64,000 bases of DNA from Bradyrhizobium manausense (GTDB lineage Bacteria; Pseudomonadota; Alphaproteobacteria; Rhizobiales; Xanthobacteraceae): assembly GCF_018131105.1 (NCBI RefSeq), contig NZ_JAFCJI010000001.1, positions 3,384,001-3,448,000 on the forward strand, given 5' to 3'. Position 1 is the first letter of the stretch. Every line of letters begins with the position of its first letter. Under the pieces are notes generated by a model. It ran no database searches. It worked only from the letters and a program-made list of their open reading frames with translations, and was not told where the DNA came from. Positions 26,298-34,419 of this stretch are shown here, in pieces. Made by a program: the position numbers and the translations under genes.

Positions 26298-26421
26298 GCA
26301 ATTGTCCCATTCGCGCCCCCGAACGAGACAATGCTGAAAATCTGGTGTTTTGTCACCCTCCGCACCACGAGACCCGGCCGTCACGCGACGCCTGGCAACA
26401 GCGCGGGACGCTTCTCTGGCG

Positions 26422-27054
26422 TCAGTAGGCGAGCGCCGTTCCGGTCGGCTTGTCGAGTGCAGCGGCCAGCGACTTGTATTCCTCGCAGCTCGTGCCGCAG
26501 ATCGCCGCGATCCGACCGAGATGATACATCGCCTGCTCGCGATTGCCCTGTTCGAGCTGCCAGAGACCATAATATTGCCAGGTCAGCACGTGGTTGGGAT
26601 TGATCTTCAATGCGTGCTCGTACCAGACCTGCGACTGCTTGTAGTCACCGAGCTTGCGGTAGGAGTATCCGATCAGATTCGCGACATTCGCGTTGTCGTC
26701 GTGGCCGAGCGCCTTCAACTGCGCGATCGCAGCCGTATAGTCGTTGCGCTCATAGATGGTGTCGTAGGCCACGCTGTAGCCTGCGGCAAAGGCCGGATCA
26801 TCGATACTCGACTGGTTGTTGGGATTGGGCTTCTTGCCCTTTTGGGTGGCCTTGGTGCCGGAGCGGCTCGGGTAAGTCGGAGCCGGTGTGCTTTGGCTGG
26901 GAACCGGGCGCGCGAAGGGATCCATGCCGCCGCCACCACCGCCGCCTCCGCCACCACCTCCGCCTGCCGCGAGGACGGGTGCAGATCCGATTGCGGCAGC
27001 GAGTGCCACAAGATACGCGCCGCGAACGGCAAGCCTGATGATCGGACCGACCAT
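26422..27054 (-). CDS. Secreted TPR protein with poly-Gly segment
   Basis: 210-residue protein. A signal peptide (about residues 1-29, VRGAYLVALAAAIGSAPVLAA) is followed by thirteen consecutive Gly and then a Pro/Ser/Lys-rich linker. Tetratricopeptide-like helices start around residue 85: DTIYERNDYTAAIAQLKALG, VANLIGYSYRKLGDYKQSQV and ALKINPNHVLTWQYYGLWQL. The C-terminus CGTSCEEYKSLAAAL looks like a third helical repeat. It should sit in the periplasm or on the outer surface as a protein-binding scaffold. It is 147 bp downstream of amn on the same strand. Confidence 0.8.
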   Translation of the reverse strand: MVGPIIRLAVRGAYLVALAAAIGSAPVLAAGGGGGGGGGGGGGMDPFARPVPSQSTPAPTYPSRSGTKATQKGKKPNPNNQSSIDDPAFAAGYSVAYDTIYERNDYTAAIAQLKALGHDDNANVANLIGYSYRKLGDYKQSQVWYEHALKINPNHVLTWQYYGLWQLEQGNREQAMYHLGRIAAICGTSCEEYKSLAAALDKPTGTALAY

Positions 27055-27200
27055 TGTGGTCTCCTGATTTCTGTCGAAGACGCCCCGGACGAGATGATAA
27101 CCCTGCGCCGGCCGGGATATTCCCGGAATGCCTGCGCGAGCCCATCAGGCGCGTGGCACGACAGGCGTGCTGCCATTATTCGGGGCAGCTCCCGGCCGGT

Positions 27201-28670
27201 CTACTGGAAGGCGACCTCGGCGAAACTGCGGAGCTTGCGCGAATGCAGCCGCTCTGATTCCTGCTGCTTGAGCCGCTCCAGCGCCTTGATGCCGATCTCG
27301 AGATGCTGGCCGACGCGCCGGCGGTAGAACTCGCTGGCCATGCCCGCAAGCTTGATCTCGCCGTGCAGCGGCTTGTCGGAGACGCAGAGCAGCGTGCCGT
27401 AAGGGACGCGGAAGCGGTAGCCATTGGCGGCGATCGCGGCCGATTCCATGTCGAGCGCGACCGCACGCGATTGCGACATGCGGCGGATGACCTCGGGTCC
27501 GGAGATTTCCCAATTGCGATTGTCGACGCTGGCGACCGTTCCCGTGCGCATCAGGCGCTTGAGCTCGAAGCCCTCCAGGCCGGTGACGTCCTCGACCGCC
27601 TGCTCCAGCGCGACCTGCATCTCGGCCAGCGCCGGGATCGGCACCCACAGCGGCAGCTCGCGGTCGAGCACGTGGTCCTCGCGCACATAGCCATGGGCGA
27701 GCACGTAGTCGCCGAGCCGCTGCGTGTTGCGCAAGCCGGCGCAATGCCCGAGCATCAGCCAGGCGTGCGGCCGCAGCACCGCGACGTGATCGGTGACGTT
27801 GCGGGCGTTGGACGGACCGGTGCCGATATTGATCAGGGTGATGCCGCGATAGCCTGGCATGACCAGATGAAAGGCCGGCATCTGCGGCGTACGCACCGGC
27901 GCGTCTCCGCTGGTCGCGCCGCCGTTGCGCGTGATCAAATTGCCGGGCGCGACGAAGGCGTCGAGGCCGGCTTCGCCGGACTGGATCCGCTGCTGGCAGA
28001 GCTGCGCGAAGGCATCGACATAGAACTGGTAGTTGGTGAAGATCACGAAATTCTGGAAATGCTCGGGATCGGTGCCGGTGTAGTGATAGAGCCGGCGCAG
28101 CGAGTAATCGACGCGGGCGGCGCGAAACAGCGACAAGGGCTCAGGCGTGCCCGGCCGCAGCTCGAACGTGCCGTCGGCGATGGCATCGTCCATGGTGGCG
28201 AGATCAGGCACATCGAACGCATCGCGCAGCGATCGCGTGGCGAGCGAATTCTCGCTGGTGGTGATGGCGGCTTCGATGTTGATGTCGCGGCGATAGGCGA
28301 AGTGGATCGGGATCGGCTCGGCAGACTCGCCGATCTCGACAGGCACGCCGTGGTTCTGGATCAACAGGCCGATCTGCTCGGTGAGGTAGGCGCGGAACAG
28401 ATCCGGCCGCGTGACGCTGGTCTCGTGCACGCCGGGTCCCGCGACAAAGCCATAGGCGAGGCGCGAATCCAGCCGCGCATGCGTCGCGGTGGTGAGACGG
28501 ACGAAGGGATAATAGGCGCGCACCCGCGTCGTGATCGCCTCGCCCGACACATAGGCCTCGAACCGGTCGCGCAGGAATTTCGTGTTGCGCTCGTAGATTT
28601 CCTCGAGGCGGGTGACGGCGAGACCAGCGTCGGTGAAGGATTTGGTGGCGATGGAGGGTGGAGATTGCAT
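27201..28670 (-). CDS. amn: AMP nucleosidase
   Basis: 489-residue cytoplasmic enzyme that hydrolyses AMP to adenine and ribose 5-phosphate in purine salvage and adenylate control. The N-terminal AMP nucleosidase domain (about 1-190) is followed by the nucleoside-phosphorylase-like core with GYRGITLINIGTGPSNARN, LGHCAGLRNTQRLGDYVLAH and the nucleoside-binding ALDMESAAIAANGYRF. Length and domain order match the E. coli-type enzyme. It has a repeat-bearing 165-bp gap upstream and no operon partner. Confidence 0.93.
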   Translation of the reverse strand: MQSPPSIATKSFTDAGLAVTRLEEIYERNTKFLRDRFEAYVSGEAITTRVRAYYPFVRLTTATHARLDSRLAYGFVAGPGVHETSVTRPDLFRAYLTEQIGLLIQNHGVPVEIGESAEPIPIHFAYRRDINIEAAITTSENSLATRSLRDAFDVPDLATMDDAIADGTFELRPGTPEPLSLFRAARVDYSLRRLYHYTGTDPEHFQNFVIFTNYQFYVDAFAQLCQQRIQSGEAGLDAFVAPGNLITRNGGATSGDAPVRTPQMPAFHLVMPGYRGITLINIGTGPSNARNVTDHVAVLRPHAWLMLGHCAGLRNTQRLGDYVLAHGYVREDHVLDRELPLWVPIPALAEMQVALEQAVEDVTGLEGFELKRLMRTGTVASVDNRNWEISGPEVIRRMSQSRAVALDMESAAIAANGYRFRVPYGTLLCVSDKPLHGEIKLAGMASEFYRRRVGQHLEIGIKALERLKQQESERLHSRKLRSFAEVAFQ

Positions 28671-28724
28671 TGTTCGACCGCCGGGTTGTTACCGTGAGTC
28701 GAACTATAGCAAAGAACAACGCGC

Positions 28725-28814
28725 CGTAGGGTGGGTTAGCACAGCGTAACCCACCACTTCTGCTTCCTCGGATAGAGACATGGTGGGTTACGGCTTCGTC
28801 TAACCCGCCCTACG
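28725..28814. repeat. Intergenic palindromic repeat, 'cgtagggtgggtta' type
   Basis: Outer arms cgtagggtgggtta and taacccgccctacg, and inner arms gcgtaacccacca and tggtgggttacggc, are inverted. It lies between amn and the type I secretion adaptor gene and is related to the 7152-7239 element. Confidence 0.75.
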
Positions 28815-28834
28815 AGATCGAGTTGCCGCGGGCG

Positions 28835-30169
28835 TCACTTCTCGCGGAAGGCCCGCATGAACTGGTCGTGCAGCGGCTTCAAGAGGTACGACAGCATGGT
28901 GCGGTCGCCGGTCTGGACGAACGCCTCCACCGGCATACCCGGGATCAGCTTGGAATCGCCGAGCCGGGCGACCTCCTCGGCGGACATCGAGACGCGGATA
29001 GTATAGTAGCTCTGACCGGTGCGCTGGTCCGTGGTGACGTCTGGCGAGACACGGCTGACGACACCGTTGAGCTCCGGCGTGGTGCGCTGGTTGAAGGCCG
29101 ACAGACGCAGCAGCGTCTTCTGGCCGATCTGCAGCTTGTCGATGTCGACCGGGTTGACCTTGGCCTCGACCTGGAGATCGTCGGTCTGCGGCACGATCAG
29201 CATCAATGTGTCGCCGGCGGTGACGACGCCGCCGACCGTGTGCACCGTCGATTGCAGCACCATGCCATCCTGCGGCGCACGGATGTCGACGCGGCGGAGC
29301 TGGTCTTCGGCGGCGACCTTGCGCTCGATCAACTCGCCGCTCTTGTCGTTGGTCTCCCGCAGATCCTTGGAAACTTCGCTCACCATGTCCTTGTCGACCT
29401 GGATGATCTGAAGTTCTGTCTCGGTGATCTTGCCCTTGGCCTGCGCTCGCGAGGCGATGTATTGGGCGCGCTCGCCGTTGAGGCGGGCAGAGTCGCGCTC
29501 CAGGGTGGTCAGGCGCGAGATCTGCACAAGATGCTTGTCATAGAGATCGCGGACGCCGGTGAGCTCCTGCTGCACCAGTGAAATCTCCTTGTCCTTGGCT
29601 TTCTCCTGCGCCTGGAGGCCCTCGATCTCCTCGTTGAGCTGCTGGATGCGCTCGCGCAGCTGCGCCTTCTGTCCGGCGCGGCCATTGACGCGAACGTCGA
29701 ACAGCTTGGTTTCGGCGGAGAGGAGTGCCTTGACGTCGGGATCGCTGGCGCGTTCGAGCAGTGATTGCGGAAACTCGATCTTGTCGAGACCGCGCTGCTC
29801 AGCCTGAAGCCGCGCCGCGCGCGCCTGGGCGGCGTCGAGATTCTTGGTGACGATGGCGAGGTTGGCCTTGGTCACGGTGTCGTCGAGCCGCACCAGGATG
29901 TCGCCGGCCTTGACCAGGTCGCCATCGCGGGTGCGCACTTCGCCGACCACGCCGCCGGTCGGATGCTGCACCTTCTTGACGTTGGATTCGACCACGATCT
30001 GGCCCGGCGCGATCAGCGCGCCGGAGATCAGCACCGTAGAGGCCCAGCCGCCGAGGCCGACGGCGAGCAGCAACACGATCCCGAGCCCGAGGATCAGGTG
30101 AAACCGGATCGATTCCCGCACGGTCCTGTTCGCGGCGGGCTTTCGCCCGCTAACCGTCATCGTGCTCAT
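28835..30169 (-). CDS. Type I secretion membrane fusion protein (HlyD/PrtE family)
   Basis: 444-residue inner-membrane adaptor that would link the ABC ATPase to an outer-membrane TolC-like channel. One N-terminal membrane helix is at about residues 25-50 (LILGLGIVLLLAVGLGGW). A biotinyl-lipoyl-like half (VVESNVKKVQHPTGGVVGEV) follows, then long coiled coil at about 120-280. The second lipoyl half and a barrel (DGMVLQSTVHTVGGVVTAGD) and the conserved C-terminal VEAFVQTGDRTMLSYLLKPL complete the family layout. It overlaps the upstream ATPase by four bases. No TolC homologue is in the window. Confidence 0.93.
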   Translation of the reverse strand: MSTMTVSGRKPAANRTVRESIRFHLILGLGIVLLLAVGLGGWASTVLISGALIAPGQIVVESNVKKVQHPTGGVVGEVRTRDGDLVKAGDILVRLDDTVTKANLAIVTKNLDAAQARAARLQAEQRGLDKIEFPQSLLERASDPDVKALLSAETKLFDVRVNGRAGQKAQLRERIQQLNEEIEGLQAQEKAKDKEISLVQQELTGVRDLYDKHLVQISRLTTLERDSARLNGERAQYIASRAQAKGKITETELQIIQVDKDMVSEVSKDLRETNDKSGELIERKVAAEDQLRRVDIRAPQDGMVLQSTVHTVGGVVTAGDTLMLIVPQTDDLQVEAKVNPVDIDKLQIGQKTLLRLSAFNQRTTPELNGVVSRVSPDVTTDQRTGQSYYTIRVSMSAEEVARLGDSKLIPGMPVEAFVQTGDRTMLSYLLKPLHDQFMRAFREK

Positions 30170-31914
30170 GGTTTGGCCACTCCGCCTTCGCTGACGATCT
30201 TGATCGGCGCCGGAGGCGCGACGCGGGGCTGGAGCACCTGGGCGAGCACCTGCTCTTTCGGACCGAAGGCCTGCATGCGGCCGTCGCGCAGCACCAGGAC
30301 CTGGTCGACCGCCTCGACGCCGATGGGCCGGTGCGCCACGACGATGACGATGGCGCCGCGCTCGCGCGCGCTGCGGATCGCGCGGGTCAGAGCCTCGTCA
30401 CCTTCGGTGTCGAGATTGGAATTGGGCTCGTCCAGCACGATCAGGAACGGATTGCCGTAGAGCGCGCGCGCCAGTGCCACGCGTTGCGCCTGACCGGCAG
30501 AGAGCGAGCCACCCTGCTCGCCGACCTGCGTGTTGTAGCCCTCGCGCATCTTGATGATCATCTCGTGCACGCCGGCGTCCTTGGCCGCGGAGATGATGCC
30601 GTCGGAACTAGCCTCCGGATCAAAACGGCTGATGTTCTGTGCGATCGTGCCACCGAACAGCTCGACGTCCTGCGGCAAATAGCCGATGTGGCGGCCGAGC
30701 ACGTCGGATGACCATTGGTCGAGCGCCGCGCCGTCGAGCCGGACCTTGCCGCGGACCGGCTGCCAGACGCCGACCAGCGCGCGGATCAGCGAGGATTTGC
30801 CGGAGCCGCTCGGTCCGATCACGCCGAGGCCGTTGCCGGCTTCGAGCGCGAAGGTGACGTCCTGAACGATGAGGCGCTGGTCGCCCGGCGCCACCATGGC
30901 AACGGCTTCGACCGAGAGGCGGCTGGTGGGCGCCTGCAGCTGGGTCGGCATCGGCTGCGCCGGCATCTGTTCCAGCAGGCGGCTGAGCCGGTGCCAGCTC
31001 TGGCGGGCCGCGACGAAGGATTTCCAATGCGCGATCGCGAGATCGACCGGCGCCAGCGCGCGAGCGGAGAGGATCGAGCCCGCGATGATGATGCCCGCGG
31101 TCGCCTCCTGATGGATGACCAGCGTGGCGCCGACCGCAAGCACTGCCGATTGCAGCATCATGCGCAGCACCTTGGCGATCGCGCCGAGACCGCCGGCGAC
31201 ATCACTCGCACGCTGATTGCCGGCGAGATATTTTTCGTTGGCCTCGCTCCAGCGCGCGTTCAGCCGGCCGGCCATGCCCATCGACACCAGCACTTCGGCA
31301 TTGCGGCGGCTGGACTGGGCGAGGTCGTTGCGCTGGGCGGCAAGGCCCATCGCGTCTTTCGCCGGCTGGCGGGACAGGAATTCGGTGACCAGCGTCAGGC
31401 CGACCAGGATGACCGCGCCGATCAGCGCGGTCACGCCGATCCAGACGTGGAAGGCGAAGCAGATGCCGAGATAGAGCGGCAGCCAGGGCAGGTCGAAGAA
31501 GGCGCTCGGGCCCATCCCGCCAAGGAAGGAGCGGACATTGTCGAGGTCGCGCAGCGGCTGAAGGCCCTCGTTGCGGCTGCCGACCAGCAGCGGCAGTCGC
31601 ACGATGGTATCGAACACGCGCTTGTTCAGGGCTTCGTCGAGTGCGGTGCCGACGCGCCCCAGGATACGGCTGCGGATCATGTCGAGCACGCCCTGCGCCA
31701 TATAGAGGCCGCCGGCGAGGACGATCAGGCCGACCAGGGTCGGAATGCTGCGGCTCGGCAGCACCCGGTCGTAGACCTCCAGCATGAAGATCGACCCGGT
31801 CAGATAGAGCAGGTTGATCATGCAGCTCATGAAGGCGAGGCCGACGAACGCCGTGCGGCAGGCACGCAGCGCGTCACCGAGCTCTGAACGGCGAAGGCCG
31901 GGAACGGCTGCCAT
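30166..31914 (-). CDS. Type I secretion ABC transporter ATPase/permease (PrtD family)
   Basis: 582-residue fused membrane and ATPase subunit. The membrane domain (about 20-310) has the paired hydrophobic helices of the family, with no C39 peptidase domain, so the substrate would be of the C-terminal-signal type. The ATPase has Walker A GPSGSGKSS (about 360-368), ABC signature LSAGQAQRVAL (about 470-480), Walker B FLIVLDEP and the switch VVAHRP. It is translationally coupled to the adaptor gene. The most likely cargo in this window is the 2757-residue protein at 36776, which has an RTX-like C-terminus. Confidence 0.93.
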   Translation of the reverse strand: MAAVPGLRRSELGDALRACRTAFVGLAFMSCMINLLYLTGSIFMLEVYDRVLPSRSIPTLVGLIVLAGGLYMAQGVLDMIRSRILGRVGTALDEALNKRVFDTIVRLPLLVGSRNEGLQPLRDLDNVRSFLGGMGPSAFFDLPWLPLYLGICFAFHVWIGVTALIGAVILVGLTLVTEFLSRQPAKDAMGLAAQRNDLAQSSRRNAEVLVSMGMAGRLNARWSEANEKYLAGNQRASDVAGGLGAIAKVLRMMLQSAVLAVGATLVIHQEATAGIIIAGSILSARALAPVDLAIAHWKSFVAARQSWHRLSRLLEQMPAQPMPTQLQAPTSRLSVEAVAMVAPGDQRLIVQDVTFALEAGNGLGVIGPSGSGKSSLIRALVGVWQPVRGKVRLDGAALDQWSSDVLGRHIGYLPQDVELFGGTIAQNISRFDPEASSDGIISAAKDAGVHEMIIKMREGYNTQVGEQGGSLSAGQAQRVALARALYGNPFLIVLDEPNSNLDTEGDEALTRAIRSARERGAIVIVVAHRPIGVEAVDQVLVLRDGRMQAFGPKEQVLAQVLQPRVAPPAPIKIVSEGGVAKP

Positions 31915-32105
31915 CAGTCTGATCTCTTTCGGGTGAGGGGCAAAACCCCTGAAGTAAATCGAGGCGTACTCGCTCCGGATTAATATCGCGTTCTCCCAGC
32001 GGGAAACACAATCGAATTCATCCGGGCCCTGGCCACATCTACCCCGGACAGCCCGATGCGCAAGTCCGGTATTTCACAGTCTTTGCGGCTTTTTCTGGCA
32101 AAGAC

Positions 32106-32137
32106 TGCGCCTCTCCCCAGGCAAGGGGAGAGGCGCA
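32106..32137. terminator. Strong hairpin, probable 3' end of the GlsB gene
   Basis: A perfect 13-bp stem (tgcgcctctcccc with ggggagaggcgca) around the loop aggcaa lies 21 bp past the GlsB-family stop. No T-run follows on either strand. Similar stems close other genes at 14270 and 47613, so it may double as a dispersed element. Confidence 0.5.
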
Positions 32138-32158
32138 ACGTCGATCGAACCTGGCCGG

Positions 32159-32428
32159 CTAGAACCGGCCGCCGCCGCGCACCAGCCGCACCACCAGCAG
32201 CAGGATGACGGCGCCGATTGCGGAATAGATGATCTCCCGGACCAGGCCTGCGCCGATATGGATGCCGAGCTTCGGGAACAGGAAGCTGGCGACGAATGCG
32301 CCGGCGATGCCGATCACGATATCGCCGATGATGCCGAACCCGCTCCCCCGCACGACCTTGCCCGCGAGCCAGCCGGCGACCAGGCCGACGAACAGGATGA
32401 CGATGAGGCTTTGGCCAGAAATGTACAT
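32159..32428 (-). CDS. GlsB/YeaQ/YmgE family stress-response membrane protein
   Basis: 89-residue hydrophobic protein with three predicted helices and the family's Gly-rich pattern: LFVGLVAGWLAGKVVRG, then FGIIGDIVIGIAGAFVASFL and AIGAVILLLVVRLVRG. Members are transglycosylase-associated-like inner-membrane proteins induced by stress. Function is not well defined. It lies on its own between the T1SS ATPase and the amidase, with a hairpin on each side. Confidence 0.9.
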   Translation of the reverse strand: MYISGQSLIVILFVGLVAGWLAGKVVRGSGFGIIGDIVIGIAGAFVASFLFPKLGIHIGAGLVREIIYSAIGAVILLLVVRLVRGGGRF

Positions 32429-32484
32429 AAATTGAAGTCCCTCTCCGTGAACGGGCGCATGGAACCGGAACCGGGATGAATGAT

Positions 32485-32518
32485 GTCTGAATGGGGTTCC
32501 CGAAGGGACCCCTCAGAC
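32485..32518 (-). terminator. Hairpin after the amidase operon
   Basis: gtctga...ggggttccc pairs with gggacccctcagac, with a few mismatches, around a gaa loop. It is about 75 bp past the amidase stop on the minus strand. There is no T-run, so this is a modest candidate. Confidence 0.4.
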
Positions 32519-32593
32519 ACAAATCGCGAAAACAACCCCATGCACAGTAGAAATGGCCCCGCCGGGATGCCCGCCCCGTCCCCCGCCGTTCCC

Positions 32594-34009
32594 TCAGGAC
32601 GGCAGCTTGGGGACCCGGTCGTGGTAGTCGGTGACGCGCTGGAACGCGGCGCCGATGGTGAGCAGGGTCGCTTCATCGAAGGAGCGGCCGATCAGCTGCA
32701 TGCCGACGGGCAAGCCGTTTTGGGTGAACCCGGACGGCACCGTCAGCGACGGCAGGCCCAGAAAATTCACCGGGCGGGTGAACAGCGTCAGCCGTTGCAA
32801 CAGCACCGGCGCGTTCGGTCCGCCGCCGACGTCGCTCTCCTCGATCGTCGGCGCCGGGATGGGCGAGGCCGGCGCGATGATCGCATCGACGCCAGCAGCG
32901 GCCGCATTGTGCGCGGCGAGCGCCGGGCCACGCCACCGCATCGCCTCCAGATACGTGATGGCGGGAACGGCGAGGCCGTTCTGAAGCCGCATCAGCGTCT
33001 GCGAGCCATAGTCCTGCGGCCGCTCGATCATCCAGCGCTTGTGGAAGGCGGCCGCCTCCGCGGCGAGCACGAGCTGGCTCGCCGCTGACAATTGCCGCTG
33101 ATCCGGCAGCTCGACCTTGACGATGTCGGCGCCTTCGCGCTTGAGCACAGCGATGGTCTCGTCCAGCACGCGCGCGACCTCGCCGTCGAGATCGTCGACA
33201 TAGAACGACGCGGGCACCCCGATCCTGAGGCCCTTCAGCGAGCCCTTTGTGGCTGCGACATAGTCCGACAGCGGCTCATGGCTGGTGGTCGAATCTTCGG
33301 GATCGAGCCCAGCCATCAGCGCCAGCAGCAGCGCGCAGTCTTCTGCGGTGCGCGCGAGCGGGCCGACCGTGTCGAGCGATTGCGACAGCGGCATCGCGCC
33401 GGCGCGGCTGACGCGGCCGACCGTGGTCTTCAGCCCCGTGACGCCGCAGAAATGCGCGGGCATGCGGATCGAGCCGCCGGTGTCCGAGCCGAGCGCCGCG
33501 AAGTTCAGGCGCGCCGCGACCGATGCGCCGGAGCCCGACGACGAGCCGCCGGTGATATGCGCGACGTTCCAGGGATTGTGCACCGGGCCGTAATGGGCGT
33601 TGTGGCCGGTCGGGCCGTAGGCGAACTCGGCCAGATGCAGCGTGCCGAGCCTGATCTGACCGGCGTCCTTGAGGCGCTGCAAGGCGGTCGATGTCACCGT
33701 CGGTACGAAATCGCGGCGGATCAGCGAGCCGCAGGTCGCGACCTTGCCCGCATCGTAATACATGTCCTTGTGCGCGAGCGGCACGCCATGCAGCGGACCG
33801 CGAACCGTGCCCTTGGCAAGATCGGCGTCCGCGGCGTCGGCCGCCTTCAGCACGGCTTCCGACTCGATCGACATGAAGGCGTTGAGATGCGGCTGCCATT
33901 GCGCAATGCGGTGCAGCAGCGCGCGCGTCACCTCATGCGAGGAGACCTGCTTCATCGCGATCGCACGCGCGACCTCGGTGAGCGACATCAAGGCGGGTTC
34001 ACGGCTCAT
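32594..34009 (-). CDS. Amidase (AtzE-like, amidase-signature family)
   Basis: 471-residue amidase-signature enzyme. Lys is in GVPLAHKDMYYD (about residue 78), then GGSSSGSGASVAARL (about 153-167) and the nucleophile region SDTGGSIRMPAHFCG. The start at ATG 34009 overlaps the stop of the small upstream gene by four bases, a coupling seen with AtzG/AtzE-type pairs, where the small GatC-like subunit stabilises the amidase. AtzE itself hydrolyses 1-carboxybiuret, but this enzyme need not share that substrate. The long upstream frame to 34579 is an antisense-like extension without family similarity. Confidence 0.9.
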   Translation of the reverse strand: MSREPALMSLTEVARAIAMKQVSSHEVTRALLHRIAQWQPHLNAFMSIESEAVLKAADAADADLAKGTVRGPLHGVPLAHKDMYYDAGKVATCGSLIRRDFVPTVTSTALQRLKDAGQIRLGTLHLAEFAYGPTGHNAHYGPVHNPWNVAHITGGSSSGSGASVAARLNFAALGSDTGGSIRMPAHFCGVTGLKTTVGRVSRAGAMPLSQSLDTVGPLARTAEDCALLLALMAGLDPEDSTTSHEPLSDYVAATKGSLKGLRIGVPASFYVDDLDGEVARVLDETIAVLKREGADIVKVELPDQRQLSAASQLVLAAEAAAFHKRWMIERPQDYGSQTLMRLQNGLAVPAITYLEAMRWRGPALAAHNAAAAGVDAIIAPASPIPAPTIEESDVGGGPNAPVLLQRLTLFTRPVNFLGLPSLTVPSGFTQNGLPVGMQLIGRSFDEATLLTIGAAFQRVTDYHDRVPKLPS

Positions 34010-34203
34010 TTCGACACCTTCGCGGCTTGCGCGAGCGGATAGAGCGCGGGCTCGAGGTCGAACGGCAGCGTGCCGGCGATGGCGGCAAAGCCCTCGAAGG
34101 CAGGTCCGAGGGAATTGGAGATGCGCGTCGCAATCTCCTCGTTCACGGGAACACCGGCGATCTGTGCCGTCGCCTGGATTTCTTTTGTCGTTGGTCTCGT
34201 CAT
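34006..34203 (-). CDS. Small GatC/AtzG-like companion protein of the amidase
   Basis: 65-residue protein, MTRPTTKEIQATAQIAGVPV. Two helices (about 6-20 and 25-45) end in a LPFDLEPALYPL segment. This matches the size and layout of AtzG/DUF4089 and resembles the GatC subunit of tRNA amidotransferase, which wraps around its amidase partner. The four-base overlap with the following amidase supports an obligate pair. The identity to AtzG is inferred from size, context and the EPA/LP-rich tail. Confidence 0.7.
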   Translation of the reverse strand: MTRPTTKEIQATAQIAGVPVNEEIATRISNSLGPAFEGFAAIAGTLPFDLEPALYPLAQAAKVSK

Positions 34204-34419
34204 GCGATTTCCTCTCCCGGCGCGCGGCTATGGCCCATGACCATCCAGCACGCGGCTTCGTGGCCCATCTTATCGGGTGCCGTGAGATTTGGTGTCGCAT
34301 TTGCGCAGAGCGGCTGCGCAAATGGCGGCGGCCTGCGGAGGCGACGGGCGGCGTCAAATACGGCCGTCGTCCTGGCGACAGCTCTATTGAGGCGCCGGCT
34401 CGCCCCGCAGGTCCATCCC

